Source of the DNA: CAZSTA01 sp964609495 [NCBI: uncultured bacterium]
GTDB taxonomy: Bacteria; CAZSTA01
DNA: 28,004 bases
Assembly (NCBI GenBank): GCA_964609495.1
Contig: CAZSTA010000015.1
Coordinates: 1 to 28,004, forward strand
Direction: 5' to 3'
Shown: one piece after another, positions 17,239 through 25,282 of the stretch
How the letters are laid out: every line of letters begins with the position of its first letter
Numbering within the stretch: position 1 is the first letter of the stretch
Program-made: the position numbers and the translations under genes
Notes under the pieces: generated by a model
The model's input: only the letters and a program-made list of their open reading frames with translations
Databases searched by the model: none
What the model was told of the DNA's origin: nothing

Positions 17239-18483
17239 TCAATCTTTCAGTTTTACCCGATATAGGCTGATCCCTTGATAATAGTGCGTAAGTATCTGAG
17301 CGTAATTATACCCCTCCAAAGCCATCCCTCGTGCTCCCCATTGACTGAGTCCCACCCCATGCCCCCAACCTCTACCATCAAACTCGATCATATCTGGTTG
17401 AGAGCGACCGGCTATAACAAGGGTCTCGAATCGATCCGAGAGGGGAGATAGATCATCTTCACCTAGGCCGAAGTCGGAGTTAGCCCGACTAGGATAGATC
17501 TTGACCCGAAATAGGGTGCTTCTAAGCTTGTTAACTCCTAATATGAGACGCAGTCTCTCCCCTCCGATCTCAGTCGTTCCTTTGCTATGGACTATCCTCA
17601 ACTTGATCGCCCTTCCGCTTTTGCTTATAACACTTGGAACTATCGAATAGATAGTCCCTATCGCTATCCCATAGCGACGCAGGGCGCGAGCAAATTCGGT
17701 CGAGGTCATCCTCAATCTCCAATGCCTATAAGGAGAGCCAGTTTCGAAGTTGAAGGAGGAAACACCGCGTAAATAAGGGAAATACTTTCCCCATACGTTT
17801 TCACTATCCTCGGTATATCCTCCACTATCAGAATGATAAACTGAGTTTATAACCTTCTTATTGTATCCCATTACCACATTAACGGTTTCCTTGACCGCTT
17901 GATTAGTGTAAGGATGCTCTCCAGCGATACCCTTGTATCCCTGACAGTGAAAGGGATCGGTACATAGATCAAAGCCATCTGATTTATGTTTTCCCAAGTT
18001 ATAGAGGGTATAGGTGCGCGCTACTATAGCTTGGGCTTTAGCGGCCTCAGCAGGCCAATCAGCTCTTATCTCCGCGCCCATCACTCCTTGTATATATTCA
18101 TCTAGCTCTAATCTATTAATTATATTGAGCTTTCCCCTTGTATTTCTCCGAACTATGATGCTTCCTCGATAATATTTCCCGTTGAATATCACAAAGGATT
18201 TACCTACTGGCTTGACCTCAAGCTCTCCAGTTCTTATCGTCTTGCCAGCTATATAGATACCGCCAGATGCTGTCTTGAACCTCCAATAACAAGCGGAATC
18301 GCTCTGCCTTATAACTTCATCGCCACCGAGATCGATAACTTGACTAGCCCCACTCGCTCCTACCGCTGCCGTATCCCAATCGGTAGCCAGCCCAATACGG
18401 ACAAAGATCGGATTCGCATAGGTATATGAGGTTGAGAGCAAAAGAGATAAAAATAATGCCAAAAAGAGTTTGAGATACCTCAC
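17239..18483 (-). CDS. SpoIID/LytB-domain cell wall protein
   Basis: A 414-residue secreted or membrane-anchored protein with a GTG start. The signal sequence is MRYLKLFLALFLSLLLSTSY (about 1-24). The SpoIID domain follows with VMGAEIRADWPAEAAKAQAI (E138), the cysteine pair CTDPFHC (174-180, with H179), YHSDSGGYTEDSENVWG, and the end motif GRGWGHGVGLSQWGARGMAL. SpoIID enzymes are lytic transglycosylases that trim glycan strands stripped of their stem peptides. The active Glu and the Cys/His pair are present, so it is probably active. In spore formers SpoIID drives engulfment, but similar proteins occur widely in non-spore-formers, and this position between DUF2905 and queA is an old neighbourhood, so sporulation should not be assumed. 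Confidence 0.88.
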   Translation of the reverse strand: MRYLKLFLALFLSLLLSTSYTYANPIFVRIGLATDWDTAAVGASGASQVIDLGGDEVIRQSDSACYWRFKTASGGIYIAGKTIRTGELEVKPVGKSFVIFNGKYYRGSIIVRRNTRGKLNIINRLELDEYIQGVMGAEIRADWPAEAAKAQAIVARTYTLYNLGKHKSDGFDLCTDPFHCQGYKGIAGEHPYTNQAVKETVNVVMGYNKKVINSVYHSDSGGYTEDSENVWGKYFPYLRGVSSFNFETGSPYRHWRLRMTSTEFARALRRYGIAIGTIYSIVPSVISKSGRAIKLRIVHSKGTTEIGGERLRLILGVNKLRSTLFRVKIYPSRANSDFGLGEDDLSPLSDRFETLVIAGRSQPDMIEFDGRGWGHGVGLSQWGARGMALEGYNYAQILTHYYQGISLYRVKLKD

Positions 18484-18519
18484 CGCCCAGCTCTTTCCTT
18501 TCTATAGGTTATCATCGTT

Positions 18520-18741
18520 CTACCTAAGCCACCTTATTATAGCCAGGATAATGTTTATAATCAGGCTTATAAGGATGAGGGTTACTATAGGGAAATAGAT
18601 AGTGAAATTCCTGCGTTGTATAAGAATATCCCCCGGCAATCTGCCGAGGAAGGGGATCTTATCCGCCAACATCAAAATCCCACCAATTACAACTAAGAAC
18701 AAGCCTACGGTTAATAATATCTTCCCCATCGAAATAAGCAT
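18520..18741 (-). CDS. DUF2905 small membrane protein
   Basis: A 73-residue protein with two membrane helices (about 5-24 and 48-70). They are joined by KIPFLGRLPGDILIQRRNFT, where LGRLPGDI is the signature of DUF2905. The function is unknown. The gene often sits between ruvB and spoIID or queA, as here (16 bases after ruvB, 36 before the SpoIID gene). The binding site for this ATG is weak, and an ATG four codons in has none better, so translation may be coupled to ruvB. Confidence 0.88.
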   Translation of the reverse strand: MLISMGKILLTVGLFLVVIGGILMLADKIPFLGRLPGDILIQRRNFTIYFPIVTLILISLIINIILAIIRWLR

Positions 18742-18757
18742 CAGGTATCACATCACT

Positions 18758-19780
18758 TTAGAATAGGCTGGGTCGCTCCTCCTCTCCCGGATAGGGGATC
18801 CCTAGATAATCATAGGTGGCTTTAGAAGCCACTCTTCCCTGAGAAGTGCGCATTATAAAGCCGATCTGAACTAGATAGGGTTCATAGACATCAGTGATCG
18901 TATCCGTCTCCTCGGAGACAGCCATCGCTAAGGTAGTCAATCCTACCGGACCACCACCGTATTTCTCGACGATCATCGAAAGTAGCTTACGATCGGTAGC
19001 ATCCAACCCCATCTCATCGATACCCAGCATATCGAGTGCCTTTTGGGCGACCTCACGAGTTATAACTCCATCCGCCATCACTTGCGCAAAATCCCTAACT
19101 CGGCGCAAGAAGCGATTAGCCAGCCTCGCAGTGCCACGAGCTCTCTTCGCCAATTCTACCGCTCCCTCCTCATCGATCTCGACATTGAGGATATAAGCAG
19201 ATCGAACTATCAATCGTCTCAATTCATCGATCGTGTAGAAATCCATCTTCCCGATGATTCCGAAGCGGTTGCGTAAGGGCGGAGTTAACAAACCTGCCCG
19301 AGTTGTAGCGCCTACTAAGGTGAACTTGGGAAGATCGAGCCTGATCGAGCGCGCGCTAGGTCCCTTTCCGATGATGATATCGAGTTGAAAATCCTCCATC
19401 GCTGGATAGAGCGTCTCCTCGACCGTCCGATTGAGGCGATGAATCTCATCTATAAAGAGAACATCCCTATCCTCAAGGTTGGTCAAGATCGCGGCGAGAT
19501 CTCCTGCTCGCTCTAAGATCGGCCCCGAGGTAGTTCTGATCCCGACCCCCATCTCGCTAGCAATGATATGGGCGAGAGTCGTCTTCCCTAAGCCAGGGGG
19601 ACCATGCAGGAGAACGTGGTCTAGGGCCTCGCCCCTCCCCAGCGCTGCCTCGATGAATATCTTCAAATTTTCCTTGAGCTTAGTCTGACCCACATAGTGC
19701 TCCCACCGCTTGGGACGCAAGCTCGTATCAAACTCTAGTTCCTCTTCCTCCAGTTTAGAAGTAAAGATGCGTTCTTCCAT
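18758..19780 (-). CDS. ruvB: Holliday junction branch migration helicase RuvB
   Basis: A 340-residue AAA+ motor that, with RuvA, drives branch migration of Holliday junctions in recombination repair. Seen: [12 protein letters not shown], Walker A GPPGLGKT (60-67), Walker B with DEIHR (111-115), [18 protein letters not shown] (sensor and arginine-finger region), and the winged-helix end with [20 protein letters not shown] and [16 protein letters not shown]. The length is standard. The ATG lies 23 bases after ruvA. The order ruvC-ruvA-ruvB is complete. Confidence 0.98.
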   Translation of the reverse strand: MEERIFTSKLEEEELEFDTSLRPKRWEHYVGQTKLKENLKIFIEAALGRGEALDHVLLHGPPGLGKTTLAHIIASEMGVGIRTTSGPILERAGDLAAILTNLEDRDVLFIDEIHRLNRTVEETLYPAMEDFQLDIIIGKGPSARSIRLDLPKFTLVGATTRAGLLTPPLRNRFGIIGKMDFYTIDELRRLIVRSAYILNVEIDEEGAVELAKRARGTARLANRFLRRVRDFAQVMADGVITREVAQKALDMLGIDEMGLDATDRKLLSMIVEKYGGGPVGLTTLAMAVSEETDTITDVYEPYLVQIGFIMRTSQGRVASKATYDYLGIPYPGEEERPSLF

Positions 19781-19803
19781 TTACATCCCCATTATCAAAA
19801 ATT

Positions 19804-20409
19804 TCAAACTAAAACCCGCAGAGCGCGCCGAATCAACTCCTCAACCCTGATGTCGCTCTTCACCTCTGATTTGATCCTATTTATCGCCTTTCGCACCGCG
19901 GAGCTGCTATATCCCAGAGTTACTAAGGCCGCCGTAGCATCAGCCAGGACCTGTTCATCGATTCCCCTTCCCCTCCTGATCGCTTCCGCCTCGATCTCAA
20001 CTGGCAATGCATCGAGCTTATCCCTAAGCTCCAGAATCAAACGATTAGCCGTCTTTGAGCCTATCCCCGGAACGCTTCCTAAGAGATTGACGTTCTCGCT
20101 CAAGACCGCTATCTTGAAGTCCGGAACTGAGATATTAGAGACTATATTAAGCGCGACCTTAGGGCCTATCTTAGAAACAGATAATAAAAGTTCAAATAGG
20201 GCTAGCTGTTCCTGATTAAAGAAGCCGTAAAGAGCCCACGTATCCTCGCGGATATGATGATAGGTATATATCTCTACCTCCTCTCCAGGCTCAGGAAGTT
20301 GATAGTAAGTAGAGAGAGGGATGAAGACCTTAAACCCTATCCCATTTATATCCACTATTATATGATCCTCTTCAATGGAATCGAGCATACCGCGTAGGTG
20401 AGCGATCAA
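19804..20409 (-). CDS. ruvA: Holliday junction binding protein RuvA
   Basis: A 201-residue junction-binding subunit. It uses a TTG start with GGAGG eight bases upstream; no better start exists. The OB-fold domain begins MIAHLRGMLDSIEEDHIIVD, with YHHIREDTWALYGF. The helix-hairpin-helix region has SKIGPKVALNIVS and LLGSVPGIGSKTANRLILEL. The C-terminal domain III (about 150-201) that contacts RuvB has ATAALVTLGYSSSAVRKAI. It lies 13 bases after ruvC, whose stop overlaps its ribosome binding region. Confidence 0.97.
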   Translation of the reverse strand: MIAHLRGMLDSIEEDHIIVDINGIGFKVFIPLSTYYQLPEPGEEVEIYTYHHIREDTWALYGFFNQEQLALFELLLSVSKIGPKVALNIVSNISVPDFKIAVLSENVNLLGSVPGIGSKTANRLILELRDKLDALPVEIEAEAIRRGRGIDEQVLADATAALVTLGYSSSAVRKAINRIKSEVKSDIRVEELIRRALRVLV

Positions 20410-20422
20410 GAGGATTTCCTCC

Positions 20423-20920
20423 TCAGGTATTCTTAGCGATCATCCTCTGATACTTCGCCGAGTGAATATGACATATAGCCACCGCTAAAGCATCGGCGGC
20501 GTCATCCGGTTTGGGGATCTCTTTGAGATTCAAGATCATCTTCACCATCTGTTGAATCTGTTGCTTAGAAGCGCGTCCATAGCCCACTACCGCTTGCTTC
20601 ACTTGGAGAGGAGTATATTCAAAGAGCGGTAGCCTCGCATTTGCTACGGAGAGGACAGCCACTCCTCGCGCCTGCCCTACTGCTAAGGCGGTGCGAACGT
20701 TCTTGTTGAAGAATAGTTTCTCCAATGCAGCCGCCTCGGGAGAATAGGTATCTATGATCTCACTCAACTGATCATATATCTCCTTCAATCTCTCGATAAG
20801 AAGCTTATTCGCTTCGGTGCGGACACAACCATATACCACACAAGATATCTTTCCGCCCTCGCTATTTACTACTCCGTAACCAGTTATCGCTGTTCCAGGA
20901 TCGATTCCCAAGATCAACAT
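20423..20920 (-). CDS. ruvC: Holliday junction resolvase RuvC
   Basis: A 165-residue RNase-H-fold endonuclease that cuts Holliday junctions brought by RuvAB. The acidic active-site residues are visible: D7 in LILGIDPG, E67 in [11 protein letters not shown], and D140/D143 in [34 protein letters not shown] is the usual DNA-contact segment. The length is normal. The ATG has a poor binding site and is 14 bases after yebC, so coupling is likely. Confidence 0.97.
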   Translation of the reverse strand: MLILGIDPGTAITGYGVVNSEGGKISCVVYGCVRTEANKLLIERLKEIYDQLSEIIDTYSPEAAALEKLFFNKNVRTALAVGQARGVAVLSVANARLPLFEYTPLQVKQAVVGYGRASKQQIQQMVKMILNLKEIPKPDDAADALAVAICHIHSAKYQRMIAKNT

Positions 20921-20934
20921 ATCATCTAAGAGAG

Positions 20935-21690
20935 CTAAGCGACCTCGCTCATCTCCTCCATTATCTCCTTGGAGATATCAAAGTTGGAGTAAACCTGTTG
21001 CACATCGTCATGCTCCTCAAGATCCTCTATCAGTTTGAGAACTTGTATCGCTTGCTTGCCTTCGACTGGAACTGTGCTTTGAGGGATCATCGTTATCTCC
21101 GCCGATAGATATTCTATTCCCGCCTCCTCTAAAGCGTTCCGAACCTCCTCGAGATCCTCCAGTGAGGTCGTCACCTCAATCGTTCCCTCAGAAGAGACGA
21201 CGTCCTCTGCTCCAGCCTCCAGCGTAGCCATTATGACCTCATCTTCACTCACTTTATCTGCCTCAATAACAATGAGTCCCTTCTTATCGAACATCCACGC
21301 AACACAACCAGCCTCCCCCAGGCTTCCCCCATGGCTGGAGAAGATATGCCGAATCTCCGCGGCGGTTCTCCTTCTATTATCCGTCACCAATTCAAGCAAC
21401 ATCGCTACTCCGCCAGCCGCATATCCCTCATATAACATCTCCTCATAAGTAACGCCGGGTAGCTCTCCAGTTCCTCGCTGGATCGCCCTGGTAACGGTAT
21501 CAGAAGGCATATTAGCTTCCTTTGCTCTCTGCAAAGCTGTCCTCAGACGAGGATTTGTATCTGGATCCCCCCCGCTTTCACGCGCCGCAACAGTCAACTC
21601 TCGAATCAATCTATTAAATATCTTGCCCCTCTGGGCATCGGTCTTCGCCTTCTTATGTTTAATGGTGCTCCATTTAGAATGTCCTGACAT
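20935..21690 (-). CDS. yebC: YebC/PmpR family protein
   Basis: A 251-residue protein of the YebC/TACO1 family. I place the start at the ATG ending at 21690, seven codons inside the longest frame, because it gives the invariant [20 protein letters not shown] and has GGGGGT upstream. Further signatures are [36 protein letters not shown], and [17 protein letters not shown]. Members have been described as transcription regulators and, more recently, as translation factors that help ribosomes at proline runs; the sequence does not decide between these. Its place before ruvC is classical. Confidence 0.94.
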   Translation of the reverse strand: MSGHSKWSTIKHKKAKTDAQRGKIFNRLIRELTVAARESGGDPDTNPRLRTALQRAKEANMPSDTVTRAIQRGTGELPGVTYEEMLYEGYAAGGVAMLLELVTDNRRRTAAEIRHIFSSHGGSLGEAGCVAWMFDKKGLIVIEADKVSEDEVIMATLEAGAEDVVSSEGTIEVTTSLEDLEEVRNALEEAGIEYLSAEITMIPQSTVPVEGKQAIQVLKLIEDLEEHDDVQQVYSNFDISKEIMEEMSEVA

Positions 21691-21718
21691 ACTTACCCCC
21701 TTCGAGAACACATAATCT

Positions 21719-22675
21719 CTACGATATCCTATCCATTATCATTTCCACTGCTTCCTTCCCATGATAATAGCCGATCAATTCCTGGGCCAATCTTTTCTTA
21801 GCCTCACTGGGAGGAAGCGAGCCATTCTCCAATCCCTTTTTGGTCTCCTCTAATTCACCTAAACTCACCGAGGTGACCAACTCGAAGTAATCCGAGATAA
21901 TATCATCAGGGAGGAACATCACTTTGTTGAACATCATCTCCGGTGGCTCATCAACGCCGATGTAATTTCCCAAACTCTTGCTCATCTTCCTCTCACCATC
22001 GGTTCCCACTAAGATGGGCATCAATACCGCCACTTGAGGTTCCTGATTATTTTCCTTCTGGAGATCGCGTCCAACCAAGATATTGAACTTCTGTTCAGTT
22101 GCCCCTAATTCCACATCTGCTTCTATAGCCACAGAATCATAGCCCTGCATTAAAGCATATAGGAACTCATGGATACTGATCGGATGTCCCTGAGAATAGC
22201 GATTTGTGAAATCCTCTCGCTCCATCATCCTCGCCACAGTAGTGCAAGAGGTGAGCTTCTCGATAACATCTCGAAGTTTCATCTTGCTGAACCAAGTTCC
22301 ATTAGGCATGATCTCGGTCTTTTCGGGATCCATAATCTTGAAGAACTGTTTCTTATAGGTCTCAGCGTTCGCCATAATCTCCTCATAAGTCAACTGAGGT
22401 CTTGTCTCGGAGCGACCAGTAGGATCGCCGATCATCCCGGTGTAGTCGCCCAGGATCAAGATAACCTTATGTCCCAAATTCTGAAAAGCCCTCAATTTAT
22501 GTAGCACTACAGTATGTCCAAGATGTATATCTGGCGCAGAAGGATCTATCCCCAACTTCACCTTCAAAGGTCTATTCTCCCTCTGAGAACGCTCCAGTTT
22601 AGCGATCAACTCCTCCTCAGGAACGATCTCAACTGTTCCTCTTCTGATAATTCGCATCTGCTCCTGGATATCCAA
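21719..22675 (-). CDS. tyrS: Tyrosine-tRNA ligase lacking the C-terminal S4 domain
   Basis: A 318-residue class I synthetase. The likely start is the TTG at 22675, with AGGAG seven bases upstream, giving (M)DIQEQMRIIRRGTVEI; a GTG three codons earlier has its binding site too close. The Rossmann catalytic domain has HLGH (51-54) for the HIGH motif, GDYTGMIGDPTGRSETR, and KMSKS (230-234). The protein stops soon after GYYHGKEAVEMIMDRIS, where most bacterial TyrRS continue some 80-90 residues into an S4 RNA-binding domain. yebC begins 28 bases later, so no S4 domain remains downstream. Either a genuine short form or a truncated gene. It heads the recombination/queuosine cluster behind its own promoter, and I see no T-box. 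Confidence 0.9.
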   Translation of the reverse strand: MDIQEQMRIIRRGTVEIVPEEELIAKLERSQRENRPLKVKLGIDPSAPDIHLGHTVVLHKLRAFQNLGHKVILILGDYTGMIGDPTGRSETRPQLTYEEIMANAETYKKQFFKIMDPEKTEIMPNGTWFSKMKLRDVIEKLTSCTTVARMMEREDFTNRYSQGHPISIHEFLYALMQGYDSVAIEADVELGATEQKFNILVGRDLQKENNQEPQVAVLMPILVGTDGERKMSKSLGNYIGVDEPPEMMFNKVMFLPDDIISDYFELVTSVSLGELEETKKGLENGSLPPSEAKKRLAQELIGYYHGKEAVEMIMDRIS

Positions 22676-22733
22676 ATATATCACTCCTAATCAAGAATAA
22701 GAGACCTAATAACTTCAGTATTTTCCCTCTATT

Positions 22734-22762
22734 ATTATATCATAAAAGTTATAAAACTGCAA
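22734..22762 (-). promoter_or_regulatory. Extended -10 promoter of tyrS
   Basis: TATAAT preceded by TGA (extended -10), with TTGCAG 17 bases upstream on the minus strand. The leader would be about 50 bases, too short for a T-box. It probably drives the whole tyrS-to-queT cluster. Confidence 0.6.
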
Positions 22763-22824
22763 ATTCTATAATTTATATAGATGCATATAAAATCTGGGAT
22801 CTAAGATCTAATTTACTTTATATT

Positions 22825-22945
22825 ACACCCTCCCCCTATCCCCCTCCCATCGAGGGAGGGGGGACAAGAAAATAATGCGCATAGACTCAAGCTCTATCTC
22901 GATGTTCCCTCTCCCCTCGTGGGAGAGGGCCAGGGTGAGGGGGAG
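22825..22945 (+). repeat. Complete copy of the C/G-rich double-palindrome repeat
   Basis: Left hairpin CCCTCCC/GGGAGGG around ATCGA, right hairpin CCCTCTCCC/GGGAGAGGG around CTCGT. The sequence between them differs from the 12949 copy, but TCTCGATGTTCCCTCTCCCC aligns with its counterpart there. It lies between the divergent tyrS and aldo/keto reductase promoters. The remainder of the gap (22676-23215) contains only the promoters and operator listed. Confidence 0.85.
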
Positions 22946-23027
22946 TTATAACTCGATCTGAAATCATTACGAAGTAAAAACTTTTTGATCCCCGATTCTA
23001 TATGCATCGTTTTTTTACTTGAAGGTC

Positions 23028-23056
23028 TTGACAAGAGGGGAATAATAGGGTATAAT
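23028..23056 (+). promoter_or_regulatory. Consensus sigma70-type promoter of the aldo/keto reductase gene
   Basis: TTGACA, a 17-base spacer and TATAAT, both boxes perfect. The start would be near 23063, about 150 bases before the ATG. The strength implies repression is needed, and a palindrome covers the -10 box and start. Confidence 0.88.
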
Positions 23057-23079
23057 TGGACTGACTAGTCAGTCTAATT
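23054..23079. promoter_or_regulatory. Palindromic operator over the -10 box and start site
   Basis: GACTGACTAGTCAGTC (23059-23074) is a perfect 16-bp palindrome. AATT flanks it symmetrically on both sides with one mismatched pair, making 26 bp in all. The size and style match TetR-family operators, such as the TGAATGA...TCATTCA sites of Bacillus FadR. No TetR-type gene is in the window, so the regulator is unknown. Confidence 0.8.
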
Positions 23080-23215
23080 AGAGAGTTAAAAGAATAGCTT
23101 ATGATTAGGTATAGAATACCAAATGGGGGTGAAATATAAAGTCTTATAATCTGATAAACAATCTAAATTTTAAGAAATTCACCAAAAAAATTGAAGGAAA
23201 TAAGGAGGATAATCA

Positions 23216-24328
23216 ATGCAATACCGAGAATTCGGTAATACTGGGATCAAGTTATCTGCTCTAGGATTCGGTGCGATGCGTCTTCCGATGAAAGGGGATA
23301 ACGTTGATAAGGAGAAAGCTATCGCGGCTATGCGTCGAGCTTACGAGTTAGGAGTAAACTACTTCGATACTGGTTATTACTATTGCAATAAGCAGAGCGA
23401 GGAGACGGTAGCTGAAGCTCTGAGGGATATTCGGGACAAGGTCTATATCTCCACTAAGAATCCTATTGAAGATGCCTCAGGTGCTAATTGGAGAAAGAGA
23501 CTGGAGAGATCGCTTAAGATTATGAAGCTGGAGAAGATCGATTTCTATCAAGCGCTGTGGGGAACTAACTGGAAAGATTATCAGGAGAAGTTCGCCTGTC
23601 CCGGAGGAGGACTAAAGGAAGCCTTGAAGGCTAAGGAGGAGGGTTTGATCGATCACATCTGTTTCTCCTTCCATGATACTGTGGAGAATCTGATAAAGCT
23701 CCTTGATACCGGCTATTTCGAGGGGTGTACCGTTCAGTATAACCTTCTGGATCAGAGCAATGAGAAGGGGATCGCTTATGCCAAGGAGAAGGGCTTAGGG
23801 ATAGTGATTATGGGTCCAGTCGGTGGAGGGAGATTAGGTCGTCCTTCGGAGAGTATATTGAAGCTCATCCCCGGCGGTGTCAAATCGACTCCTGAGATGG
23901 CCTTCAGATATGTTCTGGCTAATCCTGGCGTGACGGTAGCTATCTCGGGAATGAGCACCATTCAAATGGTGGAAGAGAATGCAGCTACAGCCAGTCGCAC
24001 TGAGCCTCTGAGTGCTGAGGAGTTGCAACTCGTTCAGGATATGACCGAGGAGAATAAGAAGTTAGCGGACCTATACTGCACTGGCTGTGAATACTGTATG
24101 CCTTGTCCGAATGGAGTTGACATCCCTGGCAACTTCCGCTTGATGAACTACTACCGAGTCTACGGACTCAAGGATTATGCAATCGAGCAGTATAATACTG
24201 AGTTGAAGAAGAAGGAGAGTTGGGCCGCGGCTTGCGTTGAGTGTGGAGAATGTGAACCTAAGTGTCCGCAACATATTCCTATAATCGAACAGCTCAAGGA
24301 GACTGATGCGGCTCTCAGGAGGGATTAG
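23216..24328 (+). CDS. Aldo/keto reductase with C-terminal [4Fe-4S] domain
   Basis: A 370-residue cytoplasmic oxidoreductase of the COG1453 type. The (beta/alpha)8 barrel has FGNTGIKLSALGFGAMRLPM, the catalytic acid in YFDTGYYY (D51, with Y56 as the likely acid/base), and ISTKNP (K81). Where most members have a histidine ('DFYLLH'), this one reads DFYQALWG, so the fourth tetrad residue is absent or replaced by W115. The C-terminus carries two ferredoxin-like clusters, CTGCEYCMPCP and CVECGECEPKCP. This points to electron transfer between NAD(P)H and ferredoxin-like partners; the substrate is unknown. AAGGAGG lies upstream. A strong promoter under a palindromic operator suggests tight, inducible control. 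Confidence 0.9.
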   Translation: MQYREFGNTGIKLSALGFGAMRLPMKGDNVDKEKAIAAMRRAYELGVNYFDTGYYYCNKQSEETVAEALRDIRDKVYISTKNPIEDASGANWRKRLERSLKIMKLEKIDFYQALWGTNWKDYQEKFACPGGGLKEALKAKEEGLIDHICFSFHDTVENLIKLLDTGYFEGCTVQYNLLDQSNEKGIAYAKEKGLGIVIMGPVGGGRLGRPSESILKLIPGGVKSTPEMAFRYVLANPGVTVAISGMSTIQMVEENAATASRTEPLSAEELQLVQDMTEENKKLADLYCTGCEYCMPCPNGVDIPGNFRLMNYYRVYGLKDYAIEQYNTELKKKESWAAACVECGECEPKCPQHIPIIEQLKETDAALRRD

Positions 24329-24361
24329 TTGATTTCGAGTTCAATCTTGTTGACCTAGGAT

Positions 24362-24392
24362 AGAGAGAGGGAGGCATTAACCCCCTCTCTCT
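24362..24392 (+). promoter_or_regulatory. Intercistronic hairpin that may hide or free the next binding site
   Basis: AGAGAGAGGG pairs with CCCTCTCTCT (10 bp, 11-base loop) after the aldo/keto reductase stop. No T run follows, so it is a poor terminator. An alternative pairing of CCCCCT (24381-24386) with AGGGGG (24401-24406) would cover the Shine-Dalgarno of the VOC gene and cannot coexist with it. Confidence 0.4.
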
Positions 24393-24412
24393 TAATATAA
24401 AGGGGGAGCGAA

Positions 24413-24841
24413 ATGATAACCTGCATCGGACATCTAGCCTTTAAGGTCAGCGATTTGAAGAGATCTTTAAATTTCTATTGCGATGTTCTGGGATTAGAGG
24501 AAGCCTTTCGCATGACCGATGAGAAAGGCAATATCAATTTAGTATATGTTAAGATAAACGAGAATAACTTCATCGAGTTATTCCCTGGCGGGAAAAGCAA
24601 GATCGAGCTACCGAGTGATCATATAGGATATTCCCATCTATGCCTATTGGTAGATGATATTAACGCTACGCTCAAGGAACTCTCCAAGCGAGGATTATCC
24701 ATAACTGGTGAGCCAAAGATGGGGGGAGATGGGAATTGGCAGTATTGGATAGCTGATCCTGATGGAAATCATATCGAGTTTATGCAGATTATGCCCGATT
24801 CTCTTCAGGCTAAAGCAGGGAAGCGATCTTCTTCAGATTAG
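24413..24841 (+). CDS. VOC-fold (glyoxalase/bleomycin-resistance superfamily) protein
   Basis: A 142-residue, two-module VOC protein of the lactoylglutathione-lyase superfamily. Module 1 has CIGHLAFKVSDLKRSLNFYC, DVLGLEEAF and FIELF. Module 2 has HLCLLVDDINATLKELSKRG and WIADPDGNHIEFMQI. The four positions that bind metal in glyoxalase I are H7, E55, H75 and E122, so an active metalloenzyme is plausible. The substrate cannot be told; it may be glyoxalase, epimerase or dioxygenase-like. GGGGGAG precedes the ATG. It lies 84 bases after the aldo/keto reductase and could share its transcript. Together they may detoxify or metabolise a carbonyl compound, which is inference. Confidence 0.82.
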   Translation: MITCIGHLAFKVSDLKRSLNFYCDVLGLEEAFRMTDEKGNINLVYVKINENNFIELFPGGKSKIELPSDHIGYSHLCLLVDDINATLKELSKRGLSITGEPKMGGDGNWQYWIADPDGNHIEFMQIMPDSLQAKAGKRSSSD

Positions 24842-25026
24842 GAGAGATCTTATGCCTGCCTCTGATTTCGGCGATACTCCAGAGAGATTTATCGAGGAGA
24901 GCATCAAAAAGATATAAATAGAGTATAGATGGTTTGAAGATTCAAAGCTAGAAGACTAGAGGATTGGTTTGCCAGGAAGTATGTAAAATTTCGTGCTAGT
25001 AGATTTTTACCAAGAAGTCAAGATGT

Positions 25027-25190
25027 GATTCCCCCCTCACCCTATCCCTATCCCACGAGGGGAAAAAGGTAACTTTTTTAACCATGAGTTCTATTTGAAG
25101 CAAAAAAGTTACCTTTTAGGGAACATTGAGATAAGCTTGCTCTCTTTATTTCCCCCTCCCTTGACGGGAGGGGTTAGGGGAGGGTGATTT
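25027..25190 (-). repeat. C/G-rich repeat copy interrupted by a hairpin element
   Basis: Reversed relative to the other full copies. On the minus strand the left half (CACCCTCCCCTAACCCCTCC, then CGTCAAGGGAGGG) and the right half (TCCCCTCGTGGGATAGGG) are both present. They are split after GTTCCCT by a 54-bp hairpin; uninterrupted copies read GTTCCCTCTCCCCTCG there. The gap around it, 24842-25247, is otherwise AT-rich and without a supported gene. Confidence 0.85.
25064..25117. repeat. 54-bp hairpin element with 16-bp perfect arms
   Basis: AAAAGGTAACTTTTTT and AAAAAAGTTACCTTTT flank a 22-base loop. Read on the minus strand, the loop end (CAAATAGAACTCATGGTT) aligns with that of the element at 12827-12877. 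The stem differs from that copy by paired changes, GGAAAC/GTTTCC becoming GGTAAC/GTTACC, so pairing is kept. Confidence 0.85.
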
Positions 25191-25247
25191 AAGGGAGTTC
25201 AAACCGCTAGCACAATATTTTACATGTTTACAGTTTGCCAAAAGCAC

Positions 25248-25276
25248 TTGACAATTTCATATATTTACCCTATACT
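25248..25276 (+). promoter_or_regulatory. Promoter of the leader RNA and MFS transporter
   Basis: TTGACA, a 17-base spacer (ATTTCATATATTTACCC) and TATACT. It is nearly identical, spacer included, to the minus-strand promoter at 13144-13172. Confidence 0.8.
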
Positions 25277-25282
25277 ATTAGT

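Noticed and set aside
17239-18483. SpoIID as evidence that the organism forms spores
   Set aside because: SpoIID/LytB-domain proteins are common in non-spore-formers at this same locus, and no other sporulation gene is in the window.
24852-24917. A 21-codon ORF (MPASDFGDTPERFIEESIKKI) right after the VOC gene
   Set aside because: It has a fair binding site, but is too short and unlike anything I know; it may be the remnant of a broken gene. Conservation in relatives would be needed.
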